The position numbers were made by a program, and so were the translations under genes. From assembly GCA_949752745.1 (NCBI GenBank), contig OX457028.1:618420-682419 (forward strand): a stretch of 64,000 nt of DNA, in the 5' to 3' direction. This document shows positions 22,486 to 33,539 of this stretch, in pieces. The notes under the pieces were generated by a model that saw only the letters and a program-made list of their open reading frames with translations, was not told the DNA's origin and ran no database searches. Source of the DNA: Protula sp. h YS-2021 (lineage: Eukaryota > Annelida > Polychaeta > Sabellida > Serpulidae). The stretch's first letter is position 1, and each line of letters starts with the position of its first letter.

Positions 22486-23229
22486 ATGTATAAATGCAAC
22501 ATTTGTTTGAAATCTTACAATTGGCCACAAAGTGTTAAAAGGCACTTAAAGGATGCTCACACTTCAGAAGAAGAAGAATTAGAGATAAATATGGAAAACC
22601 CCGTAAAACCACCTATCACTGACACTTTAGATGAGTCGTCTATGGAAAGTCTAAGTGTCAACATGACTGAAAAGAATGCACATGCTTGTACAGAATGTAA
22701 GAGTCAAGACGCTTTGTTCAAACATATGGAACATTGCGGTGAGGGTGATAATGACAGCATCTCTGAAAGTGAGTCAGAAACAGACTCTGAAAGTGAGCCA
22801 GAAACAGACTCTGTTTGGTATGATATGGTTCAAGAAGTCTACGATGAATATGATACCAAATTTCAAGAAAATGTTTCAGAATATGAAGAACAAAGGCTTG
22901 AAGATGCGCGTGAAATAGCAAGTGATGACTTTCGACCCATTTATAAGCGTCGACTTAAATAACTCTTTATGATACTATTCAAATATACCCAACGTCTAGA
23001 ACAAAACGAACATTATCGAACCATTTTAGAAGACTTTAATTACTTTGCTGATGATAAACATTACTAGTATTCAAAGGCACTAAAGGCGGCTATAAGAAGA
23101 AACAATGCATTCTTTGAAGAGCTTCTAGATGAGGAGGAGGAAGATGAAAGCAGCGACGAAGAAAGTGATATTGATGAGGACAGTGAGATGGAAAAGAGTG
23201 AAGCAGATGAAGAAAATAGACTTATTTGA
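22486..23229 (+). pseudogene. C2H2 zinc-finger/acidic protein gene, copy 1 (two in-frame stops)
   Basis: A single frame of 248 codons starts at ATG 22486. Residues 2-25 form one C2H2 finger (YKCNICLKSYNWPQ..., C4-C7-H20-H25). A second, atypical Cys/His patch (CTECKS...HMEHC) lies near residues 67-83. An acidic SESESETDSESE tract, a charged helical domain (SVWYDMVQEVYDEYDTKF, IASDDFRPIYKRRLK) and an extremely acidic C-terminus follow. Stops interrupt it at 22960-22962 (TAA) and 23065-23067 (TAG). Copy 2 (40502-40897) has sense codons CAA and GAG at those places, showing the stops are secondary. Polyadenylation signals AATAAA lie at 23241 and about 23313. No family can be named with certainty. 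DNA binding by the finger is likely. The flanking repeats mark it as element cargo. Confidence 0.75.
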
Positions 23230-23240
23230 CTAAACTTTAT

Positions 23241-23246
23241 AATAAA
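23241..23246 (+). terminator. Polyadenylation signal of the C2H2/acidic gene
   Basis: AATAAA 12 bases after the final stop. An equivalent AATAAA follows the stop in copy 2 (about 40905-40910), so it is conserved between copies. Confidence 0.5.
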
Positions 23247-23374
23247 GACTTTCTAAATCAACAAATGTTGTACTATTGTTATAGATTTAAGCTGTGTGTA
23301 TTTAAGTGTATTAATAAAACTGTTCAACATATGTCTTGTTTTTTTTCTGAACTGGCTGCTACTGTTGCATCAAT

Positions 23375-23660
23375 TGCTTGAACAACAACTTGTTGGACAA
23401 CATGTTGAACATGTTCAACTCGTTGAATAACATGTTCAACATGTTGAACATGTTGAACAACATCTTAATGAACAATTGTTGCACAACAACTTTTTGCACA
23501 ATTGTTAAGCAATTTGTTGAAAAAAAACTTGTTGAACAATATTATGACGTAATATGTTCCAAAAAATAAAAAAAATAATTCGAACACATGTTTGAATGGG
23601 CATGCCATTCGAACACAGTCTTTTGAATGGGGGGGGGGGGGGTGTGCTCCAACCAAAGTG
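23375..23660. repeat. AACATGTT cluster and inner-repeat motif 3' of copy 1
   Basis: AACATGTT palindromes (23375-23535) are followed by two copies of TTCGAACACATGTTTGAATG-like motif (23579-23628) and a G-rich run. The same order follows copy 2 (41085-41432), so copy 1 belongs to the same element family, although its own left inverted repeat was not found. Confidence 0.75.
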
Positions 23661-23675
23661 CTTACAGCAAGCCAT

Positions 23676-24190
23676 GCAAATAGTCCCTTGACTACTGTAA
23701 ACTAGACATCAAACTGAATCCATCCAATGGTGAAATTTTCATTCAAATCGGTGAACCATAACGAAAATTATTCCACTTTTAAGTTAAAATTTTAAGGCAA
23801 ATAGCCTGTGATATTTAATGTTAAAACTAGATATAAAACTGAAACAAACAGTGAAATTTTCATGCAAATCGGTTAACTATAACAAAAGTTATCCCACTTT
23901 TTCACTTTTCACAAAGTTAAAATGGCGACGTATCACTATTATGCATAGAACCAGCTGTGCAAATAGCCCATAACTACTTAATGTTAACACTAGATATAAA
24001 CCTGAATCAAACAGCAAAATTTTCATGCAAATCGGTCAACTAAAACAAAAATTATCCCACTTTTTCACTTTTTACAAAGTTAAAATGGCGGCATGTTACA
24101 AATATGCATACAGCCACATGCGCAAATAGCCTGTGATCACTTAATGTTAAAATTAGATATAAAACTGAATGAAACAGTAAATATTAGAAA
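23676..24190. repeat. Tandem repeat of about 162 bp
   Basis: The anchor GCAAATAG starts at 23676, 23797, 23959 and 24122, giving spacings of 121, 162 and 163 bases. Units share AAATTTTCATGCAAATCGGT and TTATCCCACTTTTTCACTTT. The same unit occurs once at 44755-44890 and, inverted, about twice at 40150-40430 inside the arms of the large element. Confidence 0.85.
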
Positions 24191-26180
24191 ATGAACAAAC
24201 GAAATCGTAAAATTTCTCTTTTGTAAAAAAGTTTGTTTTTTTTGTAAACAAAAAAGGACGTTTTTATAGCAGGCAAAATTTACGGGACAATTCCCTAAAT
24301 AAATACAACTGATTTCCTAACAAATAACTGTCTCATATAAACACACTATTACTTAGACACTAAGGGCACAATAATCACAGGAGTACTTGTTAGTTGCAAT
24401 TTGTTATATGAGTAATCCGTTAAGACAATAAACATCCTGTTTTCATAATGCCGATGGCATGATTACGCATGTAGCGCTTCACAACAGCGCAGTGAATGTA
24501 TCATGAATCCTTTAAATTCTCCTGATAAAAGCTTGCTCTATACAATGTTTAATGTCACAAGCACCAACAACAGAACAAAGATATATGAATTATTCATTTT
24601 ATTTTTTACCAACAAAACAAACTTCCAGTGTTTACTGAAAAATCTGTTTCTCAACCAACGCTTTCAACACAACAATGAATCATAATTACGAAAATTATTT
24701 ACACAGTTTCACCAATTACTCGCCAATCCGAATAATTGTCAGCATTAGGACAATAGATCTCAGAAGAGTTCGCTCATTAAAATACCCCTTTTATTTGTGA
24801 TCAAAATCCTGAAGACTTATGCAAATGATTTGCCTTTAGGAATGTTTTTAATTGCACATGACTGGGTTCAAAACTTTAAGCGGGTCGACAAAAAATGTGA
24901 TTCACTGGTAATATCTTTGTATGAATAGAAATTCGTTTTCTTAAAAATCCAAAATTACCATGGGGATTATTAAATTGACGGCTTCTACTACTTACAATTA
25001 TTCATTTACTGTTTGTTGCATCAGCTGCATTTTGTATTTTTGATAAACTTTTTTCTTGTATTTTGTATTATTTACTTTACAACTCTGCGATTTTCAATAA
25101 CGACATTTCGGTTCATTTTGATACTTCAAATGACGTCATTTCCTAGCACTGCTTTGTAAGACAATATACCTTGTCTGATATTTTCTAGGTAGCAGCTCTG
25201 CATTACACCACTATCTTCTTTATATTGCCCTAATGAAATGCCATGCATCTACATATAGATGATATGTGCACAATAAATGTAATGCTTATAATAGTTTTCG
25301 TAACCTTTTCAACAATTCCTTTTTGTCTTTATGAAATTTTTCTTAAACGATCAAATACATGGCGGCATCAAGCATATTACTTATAAAAACATGAACATAA
25401 ACTCAATATTTTTACCAAACAGAATATAAAAACCACAAAAGGTAAAAAAGAGAGCAAGAACAAGAAGGTGATAGCTATGAAGAGTTTGGCAATGGTTATC
25501 TTCACTGGGTTGATGCGATCTTCTTTCTTCCGTTTTCCTTTAATATTAATCGTCTTTGTGTGTTTTTTTTTATTTCAAGATTTTTGACATCCATATAGCC
25601 CGATCTATTGGAAAAAGGCAAATCTTTTAAAAGAGACACTTCATGCGTTAATATATAGGGAAAGACAGATGAAAAGCTCACTCAGTGCTTAAGGTTCGTG
25701 ACCTTTATCACAGGACATACCGAGACAAACATGTAGGATTTTGACCTTTATCCATGAGACAAGCTTGGGAAACACGTTGTCAGTCGAATGAATGTTCGGT
25801 CGGAACCATATCAAAAGATACTGCACTTTGTTCCCACCTTAATTGAAAGCTCACCTACACTAATTAAATTTAGAACAAAAAATGAAGAAATAATAACAGA
25901 ATTGCTTTATTTTTTATCTTACACATAACGCACTTCCTTCGTTACGGATATATTTAGAGTACCTTTAATTTGTGCTATAACTAAACACTTTTAACAATAA
26001 ATTGCATATTTAATTTCAAAACATGTTTGTAGACAGACACAGAGGGAGAGAGGGAGAGCTTGTCCGAAGTCAAGCGGCCTAAAAATAATTAACTGCTCAC
26101 CACATGTAGAACATGTAGACAAAAAAGCTACAATCCTTTGATTATACAAATATGACTGTCATTTGTAATTAATTACTCGA
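24191..26180. other. No gene seen
   Basis: AT-rich DNA without recognised domains. Part of it (25600-26180) may include the decayed 3' LTR of the minus-strand gypsy element that ends nearby, but no LTR match could be established by eye. Confidence 0.35.
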
Positions 26181-26880
26181 GTCATAAACTACCCACTACT
26201 TTTAACTTGATACGACACCGGACTCGTGCGTTTTGTAATTACTCCAGATTTCCATTTCTGATCGGTAGCGCGGTAATCACGAGCAAGGACACTTTCATCA
26301 CTTTTTAATTCGCGCAGAAGAAAGTTATTTCTGTTTGATTTCTCATGTTTTTATGCCACCTTTTCTTGCAGACTCTGCCGTAAAAGATCTAACTTTGACC
26401 TGATCACTCTCCTGAAATGTAGTTGAGAAGGAGTCTCTCCGGTCAATGTGTGAGGGGCATTACGGTACTTCATTAATATGGAGTCCAGGTTGAACTGTAT
26501 GGTTTTCTTGTTTGATTTCATTGTTTTAAACCGTGTTTAAGAGTCTGTATGAAGCGTATCGCCAGTCTGTTATTTCTCGGAGAGTGGAGGCTAAACAAAT
26601 GTGTTTTATCTCCAGTCTGGCACAAAAGTCGCTGAGAAGTGTAGGATGTTGCACTGTGGCTAACAATTGTCCTCGGTACCCCGAACTTAGCAAACATTGT
26701 TCGAAGTTTTGCGATGGTCGCTTCACTGTCTGTTAATAGTACTACTTCAACATTTGCTGAATGTGTCAACAACAACTAGGAATAGTTTATCCTGAAACGG
26801 GCCAACATGATCAATATGCAGTGATGAACAATATCTCAGGGACGTCCTGGGAGTTTTGCTTTCTTTCGGCATTTTAATAT
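26180..26880 (-). pseudogene. Integrase core and C-terminus of the outer element (C-terminal piece)
   Basis: Reading from 26880 on the minus strand: ILKMPKESKTPRTSL, HIDHVGPFQDKLFLVVVDTF (first Asp), a frame change, KFGVPRTIVSHSATSYTS where the second Asp reads H, then LMKYRNAPHTLTGETPSQL and LARDYRATDQKWKSGVITKR. It continues the domain interrupted at 31354. Confidence 0.7.
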
Positions 26881-27021
26881 TGTAGTGTTTGAGACGACCC
26901 CTCACATAGCATCCAGACCCACGCGCTTCTCGCTAGACATGCATATTTTGGGTAGAGTAAAATTAGTCTTAGAAGATCATGGACGTGTTTTATTTGCTCT
27001 CATTTATTTAAATACATAGCA
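26881..27021 (+). repeat. 5' LTR of the inner gypsy element
   Basis: 141 bp, TGTAGTGTTTGAGACGACCC to AAATACATAGCA, with about seven differences from the 3' LTR by eye. Confidence 0.95.
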
Positions 27022-27038
27022 ATTGGCGACGACGAAAA
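27022..27038 (+). promoter_or_regulatory. Primer-binding site of the inner gypsy element
   Basis: ATTGGCGACGACGAAAA directly follows the LTR. The outer element has TGGCGACGAGG at the same place, so both use the same tRNA class. Confidence 0.7.
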
Positions 27039-27080
27039 TTATGCAAAATTAAAATCAAATTATCATAAAATTAACGTGCT

Positions 27081-27816
27081 ATGAAATTCTATATTAAACG
27101 AAGTTTTGGAAAAAAAGTGATGATGAAAAATTTACTGAGTATTTATTGTGGGTATGAAGGCGAAACGCTGAATGAAAACCTTGGATTTATTGTTGGACTT
27201 TCAAATAATAATGTACAAAAGAAACTTTTGTCACAAGATGAACTGACTTTCCAACGCGCGGTAGAAATCGCTGCAAGTTTTGAGCAAGCCAGTAATGAAA
27301 CAGAAAAGAAATGCAAGTCAGACGATAAATGAAATGAAACAAAGCCGTGGTTACCCAAGATCGCAACGCAAAAGCGAGAAATCAGGTACAAAATGTATGA
27401 GGTGCAATGGCACAAATCATGATTTAAAGTCGTGTCGATATATTGACACGGAATGCAATTCTTGCCATAAAATAGGACACATTGCAAGAGCGTGTATGTC
27501 AAAGAAAAAAATTCATGGGAAAACCGACGCTCGACCGAAGGACAAGTCTAAAACTAAACACAAAAAAGGGCACAAAATGGATGAAAAGTCTGAGGAATCC
27601 GAGAGCTCCAGCGATGATTTATATCACCTGACCCAGGTCAACAGCATGGATAACGCCAGTAATGACCCGATGTATGTTTCACCCCGTGTGAACGGAAAAT
27701 CTGTACGCATGCAGATTGATACAGGCAGTGCCCGGAGCATTATCACGCTGACCAGGTGCCGAAAAACACCTTGGTTATGTTCAAGACGTACACAGGTCAA
27801 CTTGTGCGACCTGTAG
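27081..27816 (+). pseudogene. gag: Truncated gag and start of protease, inner gypsy element
   Basis: The first frame (27081-27332) has capsid C-terminal sequence (ETLNENLGFIVGLSNNNVQK, SQDELTFQRAVEIAASFEQA). The N-terminal half of capsid is missing, because only 60 bases separate the LTR from it. After a frameshift near 27320 the frame 27280-27816 carries two zinc knuckles, CMRCNGTNHDLKSC and CNSCHKIGHIARAC, a Lys-rich linker, an acidic SEESESSSDDL stretch, and the protease active site MQIDTGSARSII. It then runs out of frame near 27760-27816. Confidence 0.8.
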
Positions 27817-28865
27817 GAAAGTTTAATGCCACTGTTAAGCTTCATGGTCAAAGTAAAAAGCTGCCGTTATTTGTCGTGCAAAATGGCTCAAATGCACTCC
27901 TGGGACGGGACTGGCTTCGTGAAATGCGGCTCAACTGGAGCGAGATCAAGGCTGTGTACGTCGCAAACTCCGTAAACAGCGCTAGTGCAAACAGACATGT
28001 CAATCAGTCAAACCTGGATAAACACGTGCAACAACTTGTTGACACACACAGGTCTCTGTTCCCACCCGGAGTGGGCAATTTAAAACACATAGCGGCAAAG
28101 TTCACACTTAAGCCTGACGCTGTACCCAAGTTTGTGAAGGCCAGACCGGTGCCATTTGCGCTGCGCGAAAATGTGAATGATGAGCTTGACAAGCTGGAGA
28201 AGCAGGGGATCATCTCCAAAATTCTCACTCCGAATGGGGATCACATATCGTGGTAGTTCCGAAGAAAATAGCGATGTTCGCATCTGTGCTGACTTCAAGT
28301 CAACTCTAAATCGTTAATTCCTGAACAGTACCCGCTACCTAAGACTCAGGATTTATGTGCCTCTTTCAGAGGGAAAAAGTTTTAAAAGGTAGACTTAACA
28401 AAAGCCTATCACTGCATGGAAGTTGATCCACAGCACAGAACATACTTGTGTATAACCACTCATTAGTCACTTTACGTCTACAATAAGCTTCTCATGGGCG
28501 TCACGGACGCGATCGCTAAGTGGCAGAAAAGCATAGAGATCGTCCTGAACGGAATCGAAAACGTTACTGTAAATCAGGATGACATATGCATAACAGGTGC
28601 AAATGATGAGGAACATCTGCGCACTCTGTCCCAGGTGTTCACGCGCCTAGAAGAATACGGGCTCAAAGTGAATGTAGAAATATGCACATTCATGCAGCCT
28701 TCCGTTGATTTCTGTGGGCACAGAATCACCAAAGACGGAATACAACAGATGGAGGACAAAATACAGGCGTTAACAGAAGCCCCGAGACCACAAGACAAGA
28801 AGGAACTGTCGAGCATTCTCGGTCTCTTTAACTACTATCACCGCTTTGTACCCAATGTTTCGTGA
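27756..28865 (+). pseudogene. pol: Protease C-terminus and reverse transcriptase, inner gypsy element
   Basis: One reading frame serves this block, RNase H and most of the integrase. LLGRDWLREMRLNWSEI ends the protease. RT begins with FTLKPDAVPKFVKARPVPFA and ENVNDELDKLEKQGIISK, has a TAG at 28254-28256 with frameshifts and stops to about 28490, and resumes at QDDICITGANDEEHLRTLS. The catalytic YxDD box reads NQDD, so its tyrosine is replaced. LGLFNYYHRFVPNVS ends the domain at a TGA (28863-28865). The order and motifs are K02A2.6-like. Confidence 0.8.
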
Positions 28866-29549
28866 ATACTGAGTCCGTTGTATGAAATGACAACAGATGA
28901 GGTGACATGGGCATGGGAGAGCATGCACGAAAATGCCTTCGTGCGTGCAAAAAAGGAGATCGCAAGCAACCACGTTCTGGCGCACTACAACCCAGATCTA
29001 CCTCTGCATGCACAGTGTGATGTTGGGCCTAATGGACTTGGTGTTATCATGTCACACATTATGCCAGATAACACCGAAAGACCTGTTATTTTTTTTTCAA
29101 GAACATTGAAAGCAGCTGAGAAAAACTACAGTCACATTCAGAAAGAAGCTTTAGCCATAGTATGGGGAATCAAGAGACTGTATAATTATCTCTATGGGAG
29201 ACACTTTTATCTAGTGGTAGATAACAAACCACTAACGAGCATATTCCATCCGGAGAAACCCATCCCGGCGATAACCGCTGCCCGGCTTCAAGGATATGCA
29301 CTGTTCCTTGCAGGTCTCAATTACACCATCAAGTACCGGTCATCTAAACATCATTCAAACTGTGACGCACTCTCCCGTCTCTCTCTCCCAATCAAAGAAA
29401 CAACACTGAAAAATGATCGCGCCGACGTTTTTGAACTGCGACAACTGGATGCAATTCCTTTAAACAGCGAGGATATTCGCAAACAAACACGAAAAGACCC
29501 CGTGTTGAGTCTTGTGTATCAAGCAGTCCAGAGCGGAATATGGTCATAG
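28866..29549 (+). pseudogene. pol: RNase H and tether, inner gypsy element
   Basis: Open in frame from after the TGA at 28863 to a TAG at 29547. It has HAQCDVGPNGLGVIMSH, where the usual D-A-S is D-V-G, then KAAEKNYSHIQKEALAIVWG and DNKPLTSIFHPE, and the tether KYRSSKHHSNCDALSRLSLP. The acidic residues of RNase H are mostly retained. Confidence 0.8.
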
Positions 29550-30607
29550 AAAAATAAGGAATTCGAGCCATTTTACACTAGGCGAAATGAAATGAGCACT
29601 CAATCAGGTGTTTTGTTGTGGGGGCACCGTGTTATTATACCATCTGCACTCCAGAACCGTATTCTGAACGAGCTCCATGATGACCACCAAGGCATCGTGA
29701 AAACAAAAGCCATCGCAAGGTCTTATGTATGGTTTCCAGGCATGGACAAAATGATTGAAGAGAAAATCCAGAATTGTTCAATGTGTATTCACCATCAGAG
29801 CACACCTCCTGAATCCACACTTCATTCGTGGCAATATCCAGAATCACCGTTTGAACGAATTCACATCGATTTTGCTATGTACGAGGGAAAGCAATTATTG
29901 GTAATTATCGATGCATATAGCAAGTGGCCGATAGTTGACAGCAAGAACTCAACATCAGCAAGTGGGGTTTAATACTCCCTAAGATCCGCCTTCGCCGCAT
30001 ACAGAATTCCAAAAGTTATTGTGAGTGACAAGCTATGTCTTTCACTTCAAAAGAATTTCAGGATTTTTGCAAAAAGAACGGCATCAAACACGTAACTGGT
30101 CCACCCTTTTCACCAAAGAAATAATGGGCAAGCCGAAATAGCTGTAAAAGCACTTAAGCAGAAGCTACGATCCATAAAAGACAGACAAATTTCATTACGT
30201 CATAAGGTAGATAGCTTCCTACTCACCTACAGAAATACCCCGCATTGCACCACCCACGAAAAGCCGTGCATGCTGATGTTTAACAGAACCTTGCGCACAA
30301 GATTTAATTTGCTTCGACCCTCTCTCAGCGTCAAAGTGAACAAACAGCAAGAAAAATCGCCAAAAACCAGCTGAAGTTAAGATCCTTCAACACAGGCCAG
30401 CGTGTTCTTGTGAGAGATTACAGGGGACAGCCAAGTAAACCCAAATGGCAGTCAGGAGTTATCAGAAAAGGATGCGGGCCTGTAAATTACCACGTTGAAA
30501 CTGACCAAGGTTACATCTGCAGAAGGCATGCAGACCAGATTGTGAATACAGGCCCAAACATGCATTTAAATAACACCGATTCCTGCTTGGATATTGCCAC
30601 CCGCTGA
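29550..30607 (+). pseudogene. pol: Integrase, inner gypsy element
   Basis: The zinc domain has WGHRVIIPSALQNRIL, LHDDHQGIVKTKAIARSYVW and IQNCSMCIHH, with both His and both Cys present. The core starts with PFERIHIDFAMYEGK and YSKWPIVD, then a TAA at 29970 and frame changes. FCKKNGIKHVTGPPFSPKK lies at about 30065-30120. The C-terminal domain is open in another frame (30389-30607) with FNTGQRVLVRDYRG and KWQSGVIRKGCGPVNYHVET. The region carrying the second catalytic Asp is disrupted. Confidence 0.75.
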
Positions 30608-31207
30608 AGCCATCAACGCGAAAATAGCTTAAGCAGACAGATGATTATCACCGAAACCCCAGAGAATCACGATAATGCAGACGCGCATCACAGCACATCT
30701 GAAAAGCAAAGCACTTCCGCGACTCCACCTACATCAAAGCAACCCCTGGTGAGAAGATCAACAAGAGAGAGAAAGCCCCAGATAGATACGGTTGTGCAAT
30801 ATCGGACATAACATCCTGGAAGTAATTAAGAAGGAGTGCTGAAACTAACTGTATAAAGGCATGTAAAAAAAGAAGGTAGTTGTTTAGTTATCGATGATTA
30901 CTTTGATGTATGTACTGCATTTCGTTAATGAACGTGTGGACATTTTCAAGGTTATCTCAGGTTATCTCAACTGAGATATCTTCATTTAATTGTTTTATGA
31001 TTAAGAAACATCTGAGTGAGAAGCATTTAACTGGTTTCTGTTACCCTTAAAAAAACCTCATATCTGAAATGAATATTCTTGCAAAGAATGGTTTAATTCG
31101 TGCTAATATGATGGCTATTTCAAAAGCAGTATTTTATTCGAAAAAAAAACTTTAAGCTTAATTTTAAGATTAATTCATTCATTAATCCAATTTATACCGG
31201 GGAGAAA

Positions 31208-31348
31208 TGTAGTGTTTGAGACGACCCCTCACATAGCACCCAGACCCACACGCTTCTCGCTAGACATGCATATTTTGGGTAGAGTAATATTAGTCTTAGA
31301 AAATCACGGACGTGTTTCATTTGCTCTCATTTATTTAAATACATAACA
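31208..31348 (+). repeat. 3' LTR of the inner gypsy element
   Basis: 141 bp. It is preceded by the polypurine tract CCGGGGAGAAA and followed by the AATAT target copy. Confidence 0.95.
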
Positions 31349-31353
31349 AATAT

Positions 31354-31570
31354 GCTGTGCACAAGTCGGACAGTTTTTACACATTTCGTCAGTCTTTTTA
31401 TTTCAGTTCGGAAAATACATATATGACTGAGCCGATGCCCTTGTTTTGACAATAACCATGTGCGTGTCATGCAAATAAATCGGTATTTGTTTTTGTAGCT
31501 TGGGTGGAATAATAACACGATATCCCCAAAATAGGTATCCCGATTGGATGTTTAATTCTCCCCGCCTATA
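31354..31570 (-). pseudogene. Integrase zinc-binding domain of the outer element (N-terminal piece)
   Basis: Minus strand WGYRVIIPPKLQ, then HDTHMVIVKTRASAQSYMYF, then CPTCAQHI carry the HHCC ligands in shifted frames. The sequence stops exactly at the boundary of the inner element. Confidence 0.6.
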
Positions 31571-31634
31571 ATACAGAGAAAAGTAGTTTCTGTTTCACTC
31601 CACTCGCCGGTTTGGACAAAGGTGTAGACTTTGT

Positions 31635-32144
31635 TCAGTACAGGGTCTCGCTGTGTGTACCTTTTTTACTGTTGATTGGCAGGTCATTTAGAATGTTAAT
31701 TTGACAGATTTCCTTGGAATCAGGCTTTCCTCCTTCTATTGTTGGGAGTGGGAGGCGTGAAAGCGAATCACAGTTTCGATTCTGTGAAGTGCTTCTGTAC
31801 TGAATTGTATGTTTCAGTCCAGAGAGGAAGATCGCGTATCTCTGCAAACGCATTGCAGACATCTGTGGCAGACTTCGACTGATTAAAATGCTCATCAGAG
31901 GCTTAATGTGTGCTACAATGTGAAATCGTCTGCCAGACCGGTAGTGAATTAGTTTCTTTGTTGTCCAAAATATTGCTGTTGCCTTGAGGTCAAGTTGAGA
32001 ATAATTCTTCTCCGCTGGTTTGAGAGCTCTAAAGATTAACAAAATCGGTTTATCCACCCCATTTTCTTGGTGACTTAACAATAACATGGGGCTTGCATCC
32101 GTTTGCAAGTACAACTCTTTCCTCGGATCGTAGTGAAAAAGCAC
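31635..32144 (-). pseudogene. RNase H of the outer gypsy element
   Basis: The open frame has LYLQTDASPMLLLSHQENGV (first Asp), LKPAEKNYSQLDLKATAIFW and YRSTSQNRNCDSLSRLPLP, the RNase H plus tether of Mag-type elements. The usual acidic E of the second helix reads D (SQLDLKA), and TDHKPL reads AHIKPL, so the enzyme is probably dead. Confidence 0.7.
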
Positions 32145-32299
32145 CCGATCAGATGATATTACTGTTTGGCTATTTTAAAGCGCGGTCATGCCTTGCCGTC
32201 CACTCCCATTTTGAGCCCTTGTTCATCAGAGCGTAGAGGGGTTGCAGCTTGCTTGCAATATCCTAAAGAAATTTGTGATAGTAAGTCCGATCTATAACA

Positions 32300-33066
32300 G
32301 GAGTTTTTTGACGTTCCTGGGCTCCGGGGGTTTTAGTACTGCTTCCACCTTCTCGTTATCCTTCCCTAGAAATTTTGTGTCCACCGAATTCCATCGTTGG
32401 CTTGAAAAATTCAGATTTCTTTTTGTTGACTTTGAGGCCATATCTTTCTAAGCGTTGGAAGACGGCTTGAAGACTCTTCAGATGACTCTCGTCACTTTTT
32501 CTGGCACTATAATATCGTCTAAAATACATTTTTGAATGGCATGCCCTGGCGAATTTCGTCCATTACTCTCTGCCATTTTGCAGGTTCATCTGTTCTACTG
32601 AATATCAACCTGTTGTATCGGTATAGGCCATGGGGCATGGAGATTGTCACATATTTCTTGTAATCTTCGTGATTTTGGTAAGAAAGATAAGCCTGTGTTA
32701 TAAAGATTTTACTGAAAATCTTCCCTTTCCCAAAAAGGCAAATATTTCATCAATGATTGGGAGAGAATAATGCTCTGGCTCAATCACAGGATGAGGTTAT
32801 ATTTTAAAGCTACAGATTCTGACTTCTCCGTTTCGTTTTAGGACCGGAACTATTGGAGTGACCCATTCACTAAATTTCACTGGAGAGATGATGCCCTCAT
32901 CCTCCAGCCTTTTTCTCTCCTTTTCTACCTTTTCCCGCAGTGTGAAAGGGACGTTCCTGACTTTCATAAAGATAGATTGAGTTCCGTCCTTTAAAGCAAA
33001 TTTTGCCGAAGGTCCCTTAACTTTTCCGGTACCTGGTTGAAAGATGGCGTGATGCCTGTCAATCAA
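32300..33066 (-). pseudogene. Reverse transcriptase of the outer gypsy element
   Basis: The frame 33066-32797 has FTLREKVEKERKRLEDEGII followed by SEWVTPIVPVLKRNGEVRIC, the RT fingers of K02A2.6-like gypsy elements. After frame changes, YVTISMPHGLYRYNRLIF and AKWQRVMDEIRQGMP appear at about 32540-32670. Several frameshifts destroy the catalytic palm. Confidence 0.7.
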
Positions 33067-33119
33067 AGTTGTTACTCTGGAATCTTATGATGCTTGTGTT
33101 GCGGTCCCAGGTGTGTCAA

Positions 33120-33430
33120 TTTTCTTTGCTATGTGCAATGCGTTGATTTCGCTCCAATTGAGATTGAGCTCTCTTAGCCAATCACGGCCAAAGAGAGCAA
33201 TTCTGCCACAATCTACAACGTATAGCTGAGCCCCTTCTTATGGCTGCCATGGATTTGAACATTGACCTTCAGTGTACCCATGGCCCTCATCAGTAAACGT
33301 TCTCAGCACTGTTTTCGTGGGATTCAGTCTACAGTCACCGAAATGTTTATTATACACGTTTATACAGGCTTATGGCAATCCCTGTCTCTAGCTCAAAGTC
33401 TATGGGCACGTTATTCACACGTGGCCGTAC
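33120..33430 (-). pseudogene. Protease of the outer gypsy element
   Basis: Minus-strand reading gives VDKIVVRPRVNNVPIDFELE then TGIAISL, where the catalytic D-T/S-G reads E-T-G, so the active-site Asp appears lost. Downstream GRIALFGRDWLRELNLNWSE matches the conserved protease C-terminal block seen also in the inner element (LLGRDWLREMRLNWSE at 27896). Frames differ between the two parts. Confidence 0.6.
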
Positions 33431-33539
33431 AACGATTTTGTCGACATTCGTGATCGAGTTGGTTTCAAGGCTAAACACTCCTGACGTTTTTTCATCTACT
33501 TAATGAACACGGGACTTAAGGATGCTTGTATTTACAGTG

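Larger units (their letters stand above)
26881..31348 (+). mobile_element. Inner Mag-lineage Ty3/gypsy element with 141-bp LTRs
   Basis: Two 141-bp LTRs (26881-27021 and 31208-31348) begin TGTAGTG and end CA. The flanking 5-bp duplication is AATAT (26876-26880 and 31349-31353). Primer site TGGCGACGACG starts at 27024 and a polypurine tract GGGGAGAAA sits just before the 3' LTR. The domain order is gag, protease, RT, RNase H, integrase. At 4.47 kb, with short LTRs and K02A2.6-like enzymes, it fits the Mag lineage, which includes the bivalve element Steamer; that closer kinship is only a possibility. The LTRs differ at about seven positions. Several stops and frameshifts mean it is not autonomous. 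Confidence 0.9.

Noticed and set aside
22277..22528. Asn/Leu/Met-rich ORFs (also 23378-23569 and 40960-41223)
   Set aside because: They arise from AACATGTT palindromic repeats and have no independent coding evidence.
25690..25800. Possible LTR match to 34550-34680 (shared GATGTAGG and TCGGAACCA)
   Set aside because: Similarity is too short and gapped to call the outer gypsy 3' LTR by eye.
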